Of a stretch of DNA of 64,000 bases, positions 15,987-24,875 are shown piece by piece (positions within the stretch are counted from its first letter, which is position 1; each line of letters starts with the position of its first letter). Origin of the DNA: Vallitalea okinawensis (GTDB taxonomy: Bacteria; Bacillota; Clostridia; Lachnospirales; PQDH01); the NCBI RefSeq assembly GCF_002964605.1, contig NZ_PQDH01000005.1, positions 248,001 to 312,000 of the forward strand, in the 5' to 3' direction. Made by a program: the position numbers and the translations under genes. The notes beneath the pieces are model-generated. The model was given only the letters and a program-made list of their open reading frames with translations. It searched no databases and had not been told where the DNA came from.

Positions 15987-17009
15987 TTAGATTTTATCTC
16001 TTTTATCCATTGCCCATCGTAGGCGGGTTTCTTTTTTAAATTTGGATTTTCTAGGATTACCTACTGACCTATATATATCTAGTTGACCTAAGTCGACACA
16101 TATTGACCATAAGGTATCAAAGTTCATACTCCTTTTATATTGACAGATAAAACCTTCTTTACCTGATAAGATATCCATACCTAATTGTAAATCATAAGCT
16201 TTATGATTAATTAAACTTTCATAAATCGTTGCATATCGTGTTTTTGTATAATACCAATCTTCATCAGGTCGATTATCATACTTGAGCATTTGAGAATCTT
16301 GAAAATGATTTGTAGCAATAATGAAATCTGCATCTTTCGTTGGCCTTCGAACTATTATCTTTTCTGGACACATTTCAACGACGGCCATATCCCCCTCTCT
16401 GTCTGCAAGTACTACATTATGCGACGTTGAGGTCTTTAAAGATTGTAACAAATCAATGGACTCCTCTACAGTTTTACATTTTTCTAATACCATACGCACC
16501 ATGAACAAAAAGTTCATCCCCGGTTTTACTAATTTAGGCGCTACAAATGTCATCCCTACAGCCAAACCATGCTCATTTACACCATCTTCTTTACCAATCA
16601 AAGCATCTCCTTGTCCAATAAAGTAATATCCACCATCAGGTCTATACAATACACTTTCAGTGGTTTTCTTTAGCTGAACAAACATGTCATGATTCCTAGC
16701 AAAATATATTTGTGAATCCTTTCTATAGCAAAATGTACTGCATCCAAAGTCAAATGAAAAAGCACCAGCTGTAACTAAGAATGTTCCAAAGGATTCATAA
16801 TCAACCTTTAATCCTTTTGCCATCCCTTCAATCTCTCTATTAATTTCAGGGTAGGTCTCATTACTGATATTTAAACTCTTAACCCCGAAATCTAGTCTCT
16901 CTTCGTCAAATTCTATTAATTGATCAAAACGAACTCCATTCTTATATAGTAAACTACCATAGTGATATCCCATGTCATAATGATCTCCCTGAAGTCGTGG
17001 CTTATACAT
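15987..17009 (-). CDS. C45-family/choloylglycine-hydrolase-like Ntn amidohydrolase
   Basis: A 340-aa protein resembling peptidase C45 (acyl-CoA:6-aminopenicillanate acyltransferase) and bile-salt hydrolase relatives. In this fold a Cys freed by self-cleavage is the nucleophile; the likely residue is the Cys of FGCSTFC, followed by the conserved ARNHDM block. It has no signal peptide, so it should act in the cytoplasm, or after processing on an N-acyl amide; the substrate is unknown. The ATG has AAGGAG nine bases upstream. It sits just downstream of an AraC-type regulator gene on the same strand. Confidence 0.75.
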   Translation of the reverse strand: MYKPRLQGDHYDMGYHYGSLLYKNGVRFDQLIEFDEERLDFGVKSLNISNETYPEINREIEGMAKGLKVDYESFGTFLVTAGAFSFDFGCSTFCYRKDSQIYFARNHDMFVQLKKTTESVLYRPDGGYYFIGQGDALIGKEDGVNEHGLAVGMTFVAPKLVKPGMNFLFMVRMVLEKCKTVEESIDLLQSLKTSTSHNVVLADREGDMAVVEMCPEKIIVRRPTKDADFIIATNHFQDSQMLKYDNRPDEDWYYTKTRYATIYESLINHKAYDLQLGMDILSGKEGFICQYKRSMNFDTLWSICVDLGQLDIYRSVGNPRKSKFKKETRLRWAMDKRDKI

Positions 17010-17075
17010 TCATATCATCTCCTTACATTTGCTTACATTCATCATAGCAAATATAAGAACGTTAATACTTGATAA

Positions 17076-17957
17076 TTATTGCTTTATTTCTACTGGCACA
17101 TAAATTGTTATTTTAGCATCTGAAGCATGTAAAGAGAAATCGTTACTGTATTCTTCAATAATATAGCCATCACGTAATTGATAATCTGATTTCTTTAACC
17201 ATACAAAATAAATATAACCATACAATTGATATAAATGCTGGAAGGATTCAATTATTTCAAAGGCAGCATATAACCCTTTATTGATTACTAATAATCGCAT
17301 CTCTTTAGGAACGGTTATAACCTTCTCCACCTTAACTGCTACAAGTACATCATAGTTATAATTTTCATTAATCAGCCTACTATCATCTTCACTTTCCATC
17401 CATACGGTATATCCAACTCTAGTCTTCGTCTTATTATCAATCAAATGAATTTGTGATTTAAAAAGCTTCCATATTTGATCAAGATTATTGTTACTAAGGG
17501 ATGTTTCTCCCATTGTTCCAATCAATTTCAGTTCATTTAAATCAATAATGGAAGGCTCCACTGCCATATCATAGTAAGTATATTTTAATTGATAATCATT
17601 TATTTTTTTTGTTAATAGAAGTGGGTTCTTTATAGGATTTTTTCTGTATTGGCTTGGCGTTTGACCAAAATATTCTTTGAACGCCCGCGTAAATGCTTCA
17701 TGGCTGCTGTATTGACAATCTAGTGCAATATCAATGATTCGATCATTGGTATTTACTATTCTTTCAGCTATCTCAGTAAACCGTCTTTTCTTAATATAAT
17801 TGCCAATAGTATCATTAACAACCATGAAAAAAACGCGATGAAAGTGATATTTTGATATATACATTTTTTTAGATATTTCATCTTGTATAGATAGATGATG
17901 AAATAAGTGATTCTCTATATATTTAATTGCTTCCTTAACTATATTAAAATAATCCAT
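17076..17957 (-). CDS. AraC-family regulator with GyrI-like effector domain
   Basis: The N-terminal 110 residues hold the two AraC helix-turn-helices (ISKKMYISKYHFHRVF and IALDCQYSSHEAFTRAFKEYFGQTPSQYRK). The C-terminal half (about 140-293) looks like the GyrI-like/AraC effector-binding fold used to sense small amphipathic molecules, as in Rob or BmrR-type proteins. The C45-type hydrolase gene follows on the same strand 66 bases away and could be a target. Confidence 0.87.
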   Translation of the reverse strand: MDYFNIVKEAIKYIENHLFHHLSIQDEISKKMYISKYHFHRVFFMVVNDTIGNYIKKRRFTEIAERIVNTNDRIIDIALDCQYSSHEAFTRAFKEYFGQTPSQYRKNPIKNPLLLTKKINDYQLKYTYYDMAVEPSIIDLNELKLIGTMGETSLSNNNLDQIWKLFKSQIHLIDNKTKTRVGYTVWMESEDDSRLINENYNYDVLVAVKVEKVITVPKEMRLLVINKGLYAAFEIIESFQHLYQLYGYIYFVWLKKSDYQLRDGYIIEEYSNDFSLHASDAKITIYVPVEIKQ

Positions 17958-18062
17958 TTACTGATACACCACCTTGATCATACACCTTATCTTTATATAG
18001 TATCTGTTAGGCTATATAATATCAAGCCATTTAAATTAGCTAATAACACTTTCTCCAAAAAG

Positions 18063-18096
18063 AAGCCATAGCATGCTGTCTTGCATATTATGGCTT
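18063..18096 (-). terminator. Terminator after the GNAT gene
   Basis: AAGCCATA (18063-18070) pairs with TATGGCTT (18089-18096). The minus strand continues CTTTTTGG. Confidence 0.7.
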
Positions 18097-18117
18097 TACG
18101 TATAAATAAATATTTAT

Positions 18118-18579
18118 CTAAAATCTTTTAAACATGCCAATGAATTCTCTTTCTTCACCATTAACATGCCATAAAAACTCCTCATTAACAACAAATCCTA
18201 GTTTCTCATAAACTCTGATGGCTCTTCTGTTAAACTTGGCTACATATAGTTTTATTTCATCATATTGATACTTCTCTTTACCAAAGTCGAGTATGATCTT
18301 TATAAGATCCGTCCCCATACCTTTACCTGTTAAATCTGGTCTCATCTGCACACCAAATATAATGCCCTCTTCCTCATCAAAATCAAAACAACAATTGCCT
18401 ATTAGTTCCTTGTTCTCATTGTATAATGCAAAGGTATTCTCTTCATGGTGTATGTTTCTTGCCCATTGCTGCTTGGCTTCCGTTTTATCATTGTCATAGA
18501 AAGAATAGATCCCTTCATACTTCCATTCGGCAATATCCTTAGCATCCTCTTTAGAAGGTTTTCTAAAATCAATATACAT
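18118..18579 (-). CDS. GNAT-family N-acetyltransferase
   Basis: A 153-aa acetyltransferase of the RimI/RimJ type. Residues 1-60 form the acceptor side. The acetyl-CoA loop reads QMRPDLTGKGMGTDLI (about 77-92), and the C-terminal region AKFNRRAIRVYEKLGFVV is typical of GNAT motif B. It may acetylate a ribosomal protein N terminus, an amino acid or a drug; the sequence does not say which. GGGGGG lies seven bases before the ATG. Confidence 0.85.
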   Translation of the reverse strand: MYIDFRKPSKEDAKDIAEWKYEGIYSFYDNDKTEAKQQWARNIHHEENTFALYNENKELIGNCCFDFDEEEGIIFGVQMRPDLTGKGMGTDLIKIILDFGKEKYQYDEIKLYVAKFNRRAIRVYEKLGFVVNEEFLWHVNGEEREFIGMFKRF

Positions 18580-18672
18580 GCTTACACCCCCCTTATATGT
18601 GTTATCATCATTCTACCAAGAAACCCATGACAGTACTACCTCAAAAATAGTTCTAAATGAACATGAGAAAGA

Positions 18673-18687
18673 GATGCCATAGGCATC
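18673..18687. terminator. Short hairpin between GNAT and CD3324-like genes
   Basis: GATGCC (18673-18678) pairs with GGCATC (18682-18687). On the plus strand it is followed by CCCCTTTTT, on the minus strand by TCTTTCTC. It probably ends the CD3324-like transcript. Confidence 0.5.
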
Positions 18688-18707
18688 CCCCTTTTTAAAT
18701 ACTATCA

Positions 18708-18974
18708 TTATTTAATCGTATATATAATTCTTTGCACACTCTTTTCAGATAAGTAATATTTTTGTGTTAATTCTTTTATTGAAGATCCTTTTAGAAACTC
18801 TGTACATATCTCAATATTTCTTTTATTAAGCATAGATCTGGCGCCGCTTGCTTCTCCCCAAGATTTTTTATTTACGCTTTTCCTTGGGATATATAAACAC
18901 TCTCCATCTACGTAATCTTGAATTAATCTAATAATTTCTTCTGGTAATACATCTTGTGCTTTAACATAGCCCAT
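18708..18974 (-). CDS. CD3324-family small HTH protein
   Basis: An 88-aa protein beginning MGYVKAQDVLPEEIIRLIQ and containing the family block YVDGECLYIPRK-x5-SWGE. The C-terminal third (IKELTQKYYLSEKSVQRIIYTIK) is a helix-turn-helix, and the protein is related in design to Mor-type activators. Widespread in Clostridia, function unknown. AAGGAGG is eight bases from the ATG. Its leader carries a promoter with an operator-like palindrome and a long inverted repeat. Confidence 0.8.
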   Translation of the reverse strand: MGYVKAQDVLPEEIIRLIQDYVDGECLYIPRKSVNKKSWGEASGARSMLNKRNIEICTEFLKGSSIKELTQKYYLSEKSVQRIIYTIK

Positions 18975-19007
18975 AGTTGCTCCTCCTTATTTATATACTA
19001 TAAGGAA

Positions 19008-19065
19008 AGCAAAGACTACTATGTACAAACTCTATTATTTACCTACATTCATAGCAGTCTTTGCT
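19008..19065 (-). repeat. Inverted repeat in the leader of the CD3324-like gene
   Basis: AGCAAAGACTACTATG (19008-19023) is the reverse complement of CATAGCAGTCTTTGCT (19050-19065) with one mismatch, around a 26-base loop. It ends about 30 bases before the gene's ribosome site. A strong RNA hairpin here could be an attenuator or an mRNA-stability element. A 23-codon ORF without a well-placed ribosome site ends just upstream of it. Confidence 0.6.
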
Positions 19066-19166
19066 ATGGTCGTAAGAAAACTTTTAAAGATGGATACTTC
19101 ATACAATCAACTCCAATCCTATTACATGAACTCATTAATTAAAATCTTTACTGAGTCCTCCTTTCA

Positions 19167-19207
19167 ATCATAGCAATAATTTAACAAAATGTCCACTTTG
19201 TTAAATT
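19167..19207 (-). promoter_or_regulatory. Promoter and palindromic operator for the CD3324-like gene
   Basis: On the minus strand TGGACA (19190-19195), 17 bases and an extended -10 TGC-TATGAT (19167-19172). AATTTAACAAA (19178-19188) and its exact inverse TTTGTTAAATT (19197-19207) flank the -35, a likely repressor site. The stretch from 19208 to 19381 shows nothing else I can support. Confidence 0.6.
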
Positions 19208-19381
19208 AATTCCACCTATAATATATCTGATTAGCATTATCTGAATAGGATTATTAGTCGTTTAGCACCACAGTATATATAATCTAGAAAGACATTTTTG
19301 GCAAGTTAACACTTAACAAGGACTCCATTTAGTTCAACAATTATTAAAACAATCGTTAATCTTGAATTATAATCATTAATT

Positions 19382-19428
19382 AAAAACCTATAGAATAGAC
19401 AAAGTGAAAAGTCTATCTATAGGTTTTT
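19382..19428 (-). terminator. Terminator of the marR gene
   Basis: AAAAACCTATAG (19382-19393) pairs with CTATAGGTTTTT (19417-19428), extended by AGAC/GTCT. T-rich on either strand. Confidence 0.8.
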
Positions 19429-19452
19429 ATAATACAATTCTTCTCTAATAAC

Positions 19453-19893
19453 CTAATCCATTATTTTTTTTGTTGTGCTTACAATAAACTTAATAGCTGC
19501 AAAATATGCTTCTTGTTCATCATCACTTAATTTATTAATTTTGTTCAAAATATCATCTGTAATGATTCCCATTAAATCAGTAACAAAATCAGACCCTGCT
19601 TGAGTTAATGACAGGTAACTAACCCGTTTATCTTCTTCACATCTCATCTTCTCAACAAAACCAAAGTTGATCAATCTATTTGCAACTGGAGTAAATGCAC
19701 CCTTTACAAGATTGAGTTTTTGACTAACTTGGGACATGGTTATTTTATTACCTTCATTAATGATGATGAGAGCTTTTATATGTGTATCTTTTATTTCATC
19801 TGGGAAATCGAATTTATCCTTTAATTTAGAAAAGAATGTATTTTCAATAATATAGTTTAGTTCAAAAATGCTACTAATATCGATCTCACGCAT
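19453..19893 (-). CDS. MarR-family repressor
   Basis: A 146-aa winged-helix regulator. The recognition region ITMSQVSQKLNLVKGAFTPVANRLINFGFVEK followed by the wing EDKRVSYLSLTQAG is typical of MarR. It is divergent from a MATE exporter, with palindromes in the shared control region, so it most likely represses both genes and lets go when a toxic ligand binds. Confidence 0.9.
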   Translation of the reverse strand: MREIDISSIFELNYIIENTFFSKLKDKFDFPDEIKDTHIKALIIINEGNKITMSQVSQKLNLVKGAFTPVANRLINFGFVEKMRCEEDKRVSYLSLTQAGSDFVTDLMGIITDDILNKINKLSDDEQEAYFAAIKFIVSTTKKIMD

Positions 19894-19944
19894 TGTCTCA
19901 CCTCTTCTAGCTTTATTATAACATATGATTTGTCCACTTCATAG

Positions 19945-20020
19945 AATAAGTTTTAAATAAAACTATTTGACAAGGTATTATTTAGATGTTAAGATAATAA
20001 TAGTTCAAATTAAAACTATT
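19945..20020 (+). promoter_or_regulatory. MATE promoter with two MarR-box-like palindromes
   Basis: TTGACA (19967-19972), 17 bases and TAAGAT (19990-19995) drive the MATE gene. AATAGTT-N8-AACTATT (19999-20020) lies just downstream of the -10, and the related AATAAGTTTTAAATAAAACTATT-like site (19945-19967) runs into the -35. Two sites of this kind suit the divergent MarR protein. Confidence 0.65.
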
Positions 20021-20040
20021 TTAGAAGAGGTGTAGTAAGA

Positions 20041-21438
20041 ATGGACAAAACTCAACAGCTTGGAACTGCACCTATTGGCAAGTTACTTACCCAATATTCA
20101 GTTCCTGCAATTATTGCTATGATCGTAAACGCTATCTATAATATTGTCGATCGAATTTTTATAGGTCAGTATGCTGGTGAAAATGCATTAGCCGGCTTAA
20201 CAGTCACCTTCCCTATGATGATGCTGATTATAGCATTTGCAAGTTTAATTGGTTCAGGTAGCGCTTCAATAATGGCTATTAAGCTTGGAAAAAAAGATAA
20301 AGACGGAGCAAGTAAGACTTTTGGTAACGCATTAAGTCTAGGTGTTATTGTAGCTTTTGTACTTATGGCAGTGTGTTACCCTAATATGGAATCACTATTG
20401 ACTTTGTTAGGGTCTAATGCTAGTTTACTACCTTATGCTGCAAGCTATATGAACATTGTATTAATCGGTTTTATATTTCAAATTACTTCTTTTGTTCTGA
20501 GTAGTACTGTGAGAATAGAAGGTTATCCAATGCTTTCTATGGTATCCATGCTAGTTGGTGCCATCACAAATATTGCCTTAGATTTTGTATTTATAGGTAT
20601 CTTCGGTTGGGGTGTGCAAGGTGCGGCTTTAGCTACTATTACAGGTCAAATCCTTGGTTTCATCGTACTAGTATCTTTTTATTTAAGAGGAAAAAGTACT
20701 TTATCTATTACTCGACAGAGCTTTATACCTCAACTTGCAGAGATCAAAAGTATTGTTAGTATTGGCTTCACATCGTTTTTATCAACCATTGGAGCAAGTG
20801 TAGCCTCAGTATTTCTAAATCGAGCATTGATCACCTATGGTGGAAACGCAGCTATAACTGCTATGGGCGCCATCAGTAGTCTTTCAACACTATTTGTCAT
20901 GCCTATATTAGGGATTCAACAAGGCATGCAGCCTATCATTGGGTTCAACCATGGCTCAAAAGATAAAAAGAGAGTTAATAAAACTCTCCTATTCGGTATC
21001 TCAGCATCAACTATATTTGCGGTACTTGTGTTTATTGCACTACAACTTTTCCCAGAAACCTTTATGTCTATGTTCTTGAGCAAAGAATCAAGTACCATGT
21101 CCATAGCAATCACCGGACTGAGATATAGCACCATCATGCTACCATTATTGAGCATCGGTTTCATTGGTACAGCTTACTTTCAGTCAATAGCTAAGAGCAA
21201 AGAAGCTATCATTTTGGGATCATTGAGACAATTTATACTGTTGATTCCCCTCGTTACAATCCTACCAAGCATCTTTGGATTAACAGGTGTGTGGCTAGCT
21301 ACTCCTGTTGCAGATGCTATTACAATCATAGCAACAGCTATATTGTTGATTAAAAGCGTAAGACAACCTTATGATTCAGATTCCAAGACTGTTAAGATAG
21401 AAAAAGACTCTGATCAAGCTCAACTTGTTACCTCTTAA
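20041..21438 (+). CDS. MATE-family multidrug efflux transporter (MepA-like)
   Basis: A 465-aa, 12-helix antiporter. The N-terminal stretch LLTQYSVPAIIAMIVNAIYNIVDRIFIG and the second-half counterpart (GIQQGMQPIIGFNHGSK) are characteristic of MepA-type MATE proteins, which expel cationic drugs using Na+ or H+ gradients. AGAGGTG precedes the ATG. The gene is monocistronic, ends in a clear terminator and is divergent from its probable MarR repressor. Confidence 0.92.
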   Translation: MDKTQQLGTAPIGKLLTQYSVPAIIAMIVNAIYNIVDRIFIGQYAGENALAGLTVTFPMMMLIIAFASLIGSGSASIMAIKLGKKDKDGASKTFGNALSLGVIVAFVLMAVCYPNMESLLTLLGSNASLLPYAASYMNIVLIGFIFQITSFVLSSTVRIEGYPMLSMVSMLVGAITNIALDFVFIGIFGWGVQGAALATITGQILGFIVLVSFYLRGKSTLSITRQSFIPQLAEIKSIVSIGFTSFLSTIGASVASVFLNRALITYGGNAAITAMGAISSLSTLFVMPILGIQQGMQPIIGFNHGSKDKKRVNKTLLFGISASTIFAVLVFIALQLFPETFMSMFLSKESSTMSIAITGLRYSTIMLPLLSIGFIGTAYFQSIAKSKEAIILGSLRQFILLIPLVTILPSIFGLTGVWLATPVADAITIIATAILLIKSVRQPYDSDSKTVKIEKDSDQAQLVTS

Positions 21439-21445
21439 ATTCATT

Positions 21446-21487
21446 GATAGAACCCAGGGCACCTTTAGATGCTATCTGGGTTCTATC
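21446..21487 (+). terminator. Terminator between MATE and transglutaminase genes
   Basis: GATAGAACCCAG (21446-21457) pairs exactly with CTGGGTTCTATC (21476-21487). It can serve both converging genes. Confidence 0.75.
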
Positions 21488-21503
21488 ATTCTCATCTCAA
21501 TTC

Positions 21504-23654
21504 CTATAGAATTTTATTTCTATACCTATACCACATATACTGAATTCTTTTCATACGTTGCTTCGTTAAGTTTTTAAGCATGCTATACATGTTCTCTATA
21601 AAAATCAACTCATTAATCTGAATCGTGTCTTGTGCATACATACTCTTTTCAAATATTTTTGCTCCTTGCATAACATCAATATCCTGATCCTTAAAGTAAT
21701 CTGCTACCCCTTGCATATATTGATTAATTGTACAAGAGGGTTCTGTTGGCTTATATAGTAGTCCTAATAGCATCATATGATAATGGTACTGCAGAATCAG
21801 TTTATCTTTACTTTTGGAATGGCTATACCTTATCTTAAGCTGCAATCGTATAAGTAATGGGATGCATATAACAACTACGAGGAAGATTAAAAGACCATAG
21901 ACCAGTACCCACTTGTTTTTTCCATTGACCTCTTTTTGACCAATCATCGTCTCAGATAAATTTGTTAATGTAGGCAGCAATAGATTGGTATCATCAGCAT
22001 ATTGATGAAATTCTTCATAAAACACCTTCGTCGGTTCAAAGGCTAACCAACCAAAGCCATCAAAATAGACTTCAACCCAAGCATGTGCATCAGTATCATA
22101 GACTGCATAGGTTTGGATACCAAATTCAGAGGCTGGTACCTTTACATCTAAATCCTCATAATAAATGTACTCATACTCTAATAATTCATCTACAGGAACT
22201 GTATAGGGTAGTTTATAGCCTGTAACATATCTAGCTGGTAACCCTAACGCTCTTACCATGACTGCCATAGCTGAGGCATAGTGAATACAAAACCCCTCTT
22301 TAGACTCGAAAAGAAAGTAATTAACCATATCATCATGATCATAATTGGATAAATCAGGTTCCAATGTATAGGTATAATTATAAGATAAATAAGCCTCTAT
22401 AGCTCTTACTTTATCAATGTCTGCATCATATGGTTCTGTGATGTTCTTTGCTATCTCTATGATATCTTCAGAAATATCTTGCGGAAGGGTAATATATTTA
22501 TTATAGATTGTTTCATTTGATTCCTTATTACTTTTACGTAGTAGTTCTACAAACTGGGGATCATCATATTGAAGCCTATAATACTGAAAAGTATATGTAT
22601 AATCTTTACCTTCTAAATCTTCTATCTCATTTAATTCAACAGTATTGAGATGGGTAAACAGTAGATCTGTTGCGATGTTCTTATAGGTTACAGTGGCAGT
22701 AGCTAGTTCATATAAATTGTTCACGTCACCACCTTCTGCTAAGAGATGCAACCCTTCAATATTTTCTTGATAATTATCCGTCTCAATTTGAGGTTCTCCT
22801 CCAGTCCACGTTGTACCATCAAAAGTATCAAAGACCATCCCCCTCAAGTAAAGGATATCATCAGCCTCCACTGCCATCATAAAACTTTCATTATGATAGG
22901 GTTTGTTTTCCAAATCAGAAACATCCCTATCTTCTTGAATACCTGTTGATTGTCCTGTCGATAATCCGAGTATTTTACTAATGTCAGATGCTACCTCATT
23001 TACCCAACCTAAAGCATTGGTATTCTTATGTGTTAATAATAAGCAAAAGGACATTAGTAGTATACTGAAAACCATAAGACTTCTTCTACTCAGCCTTCTC
23101 TTCCCGTCACGAATACCTTCCCATGATATCCGTCTGTATACATTTCCTTCAAGATAATACAAAATGGCAATGAAACAGAAAATAAAGAAGCCATATCGAT
23201 TATAGGATAATCGGATCATCTGACAGCATACAAAATATGTTAATCCACCTATTATAATGACTTTAGGTTTAAAATACTTAACAGTAAGAAAATAAACTGC
23301 TAAAGTTAATAAGAAGGAGATAAATATAATCGAATAAATATGGTATTCTTCTGCTAAATAATAATCAGATATAACAAATGTTTTATACACTTCCTCAAAA
23401 AAAGTTACTACTGAATTAATAACAGTATTCATTTGGTACTTATAGCTTAGAATGCTACCTAATAATAGCACTGAACCGAAAAGGCTTAAAGCTGCTATTG
23501 AAAAGTATTTTTTATTATAGAGACTTACAATAAGCACACCTAAACAACCAGCTGTTATCAAGCTAATCTGCATTATGGAATAGGAATACCCCAATGATGT
23601 ACTCAATGATAGAATAATACACAAACTCAAACAATAACTCATCATATATCGCAA
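21504..23654 (-). CDS. Membrane-anchored transglutaminase-like protein (TgpA family)
   Basis: A 716-aa protein with several N-terminal membrane helices (to about 220), an extracytoplasmic transglutaminase core and a late single helix (WVLVYGLLIFLVVVICIPLLI) followed by a DUF4129-type cytoplasmic tail. The catalytic triad is visible: Cys in EGFCIHYASAMAVM, His in DAHAWVEVYF and Asp in the following GWLAFEPT region. It is last in a moxR-DUF58-transglutaminase operon, a widespread trio thought to assemble or modify surface proteins. The start appears to be TTG behind GGAGGTGAGA. Confidence 0.88.
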   Translation of the reverse strand: MRYMMSYCLSLCIILSLSTSLGYSYSIMQISLITAGCLGVLIVSLYNKKYFSIAALSLFGSVLLLGSILSYKYQMNTVINSVVTFFEEVYKTFVISDYYLAEEYHIYSIIFISFLLTLAVYFLTVKYFKPKVIIIGGLTYFVCCQMIRLSYNRYGFFIFCFIAILYYLEGNVYRRISWEGIRDGKRRLSRRSLMVFSILLMSFCLLLTHKNTNALGWVNEVASDISKILGLSTGQSTGIQEDRDVSDLENKPYHNESFMMAVEADDILYLRGMVFDTFDGTTWTGGEPQIETDNYQENIEGLHLLAEGGDVNNLYELATATVTYKNIATDLLFTHLNTVELNEIEDLEGKDYTYTFQYYRLQYDDPQFVELLRKSNKESNETIYNKYITLPQDISEDIIEIAKNITEPYDADIDKVRAIEAYLSYNYTYTLEPDLSNYDHDDMVNYFLFESKEGFCIHYASAMAVMVRALGLPARYVTGYKLPYTVPVDELLEYEYIYYEDLDVKVPASEFGIQTYAVYDTDAHAWVEVYFDGFGWLAFEPTKVFYEEFHQYADDTNLLLPTLTNLSETMIGQKEVNGKNKWVLVYGLLIFLVVVICIPLLIRLQLKIRYSHSKSKDKLILQYHYHMMLLGLLYKPTEPSCTINQYMQGVADYFKDQDIDVMQGAKIFEKSMYAQDTIQINELIFIENMYSMLKNLTKQRMKRIQYMWYRYRNKIL

Positions 23655-23693
23655 ACATGTCTCACCTCCGATAAGTTACTCAACAATACCCGC

Positions 23694-24875
23694 CTAAAGT
23701 TGGGGCATATATTGATTAATGGTTAATCCTTTTTCCTGCATGTCGTTCATGCTGGATGAATTTTGTACCTGCTTAGAAGCTGAAGCATTAGCAAGGATAT
23801 GATGTACAAAGACTATTTCATCACTTCCCTTAAGCGCCGTTAGCTTAGCTATTAAAGCTTCAGATATATGAAACGTAAAAACATGAACCATCCCTAAATG
23901 CTTTCCATTCCTCTTCTCTTCTAACAAATTATCAATTAAAATTTCCATATTTCGGTTAGGAGCAAATTGCACCATAGCCAGTTGTTTATAAAATATTCTG
24001 AAATCTTTAGCCCCTATCACCATCTTATCATAGTTATTTAAATCATTATACAATAGACGTGTTGGTATCCAATGATCCAAAAATACCTTGATATGACCAA
24101 CCATTAATTCAATACAATAATCCTCTAGGAATAACTTTTCTTCTTCACTTACTCTCAAACTCTTTGTATCTAGTAACATGACTACCTTTTTTCTAAGCTT
24201 TTCTTTTTTTATTTTAACCATCCATTGCTGCATTTTAGCACTCATTTTCCAATGCACATTTTTCTTAGAATCACCATGATGATATGGTCTTATTTCAGAT
24301 ACACTATAAGGATCATGGGACATCAAGTTATTCCACTTACTACTTTCTTTATGAGACTCTAATAACATACTGGTATCATTTAATAGAATAATTTTAGGAT
24401 AAACCATTATTTTTATAGCCTCAACACCTTTAAATCGGATAGAAAACAATCTAAAGGGATCTTTGATAATCACCGCTTCTATACCTATAGAAAAAGCTCC
24501 TCGGTACTTACACTGGAGTGAATAGTTAAAAGTACGCTTGGATTTTGGAACTAAGATAAATTCTTCTTTTTTTATAGGGTCATTGAATAATAACGAACTT
24601 CCAATCAGCTTAAGTTCCATAGGAGGAAATAGAAAACTGGTATCATTATAGATGGTACAGGTTAGCTGAGTATTACCACCTTTTAAAACATGCCTAGAGT
24701 CTATATCCTGTTTTACTTTAAAGACCATGAATGTAATAAAAACATAAAAAAGCGAACAAATAGGTAGGATAAGGAGCATATAAAATAATGCTGCAGATAT
24801 TGTGCCTGGGACTTGATAAACAAAAATACCAGCGATCAGTAACATCAAACCATAAACTAATCTATTTTTTCTCAT
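23694..24875 (-). CDS. DUF58 protein
   Basis: A 393-aa protein with two N-terminal membrane helices (about 7-25 and 28-50), a beta-rich region and the DUF58 core block YHHGDSKKNVHWKMSAK (about 197-213), followed by a von Willebrand A-like segment (VVMLLDTKS). DUF58 proteins act with MoxR ATPases; the exact role is not settled. It overlaps the moxR gene by 14 bases, which implies coupling. Confidence 0.88.
   Translation of the reverse strand: MRKNRLVYGLMLLIAGIFVYQVPGTISAALFYMLLILPICSLFYVFITFMVFKVKQDIDSRHVLKGGNTQLTCTIYNDTSFLFPPMELKLIGSSLLFNDPIKKEEFILVPKSKRTFNYSLQCKYRGAFSIGIEAVIIKDPFRLFSIRFKGVEAIKIMVYPKIILLNDTSMLLESHKESSKWNNLMSHDPYSVSEIRPYHHGDSKKNVHWKMSAKMQQWMVKIKKEKLRKKVVMLLDTKSLRVSEEEKLFLEDYCIELMVGHIKVFLDHWIPTRLLYNDLNNYDKMVIGAKDFRIFYKQLAMVQFAPNRNMEILIDNLLEEKRNGKHLGMVHVFTFHISEALIAKLTALKGSDEIVFVHHILANASASKQVQNSSSMNDMQEKGLTINQYMPQL

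Noticed and set aside
18954-19142. Plus-strand reading frame of 62 codons upstream of the CD3324-like gene
   Set aside because: It overlaps the leader inverted repeat and the start of the real gene and has no ribosome site.
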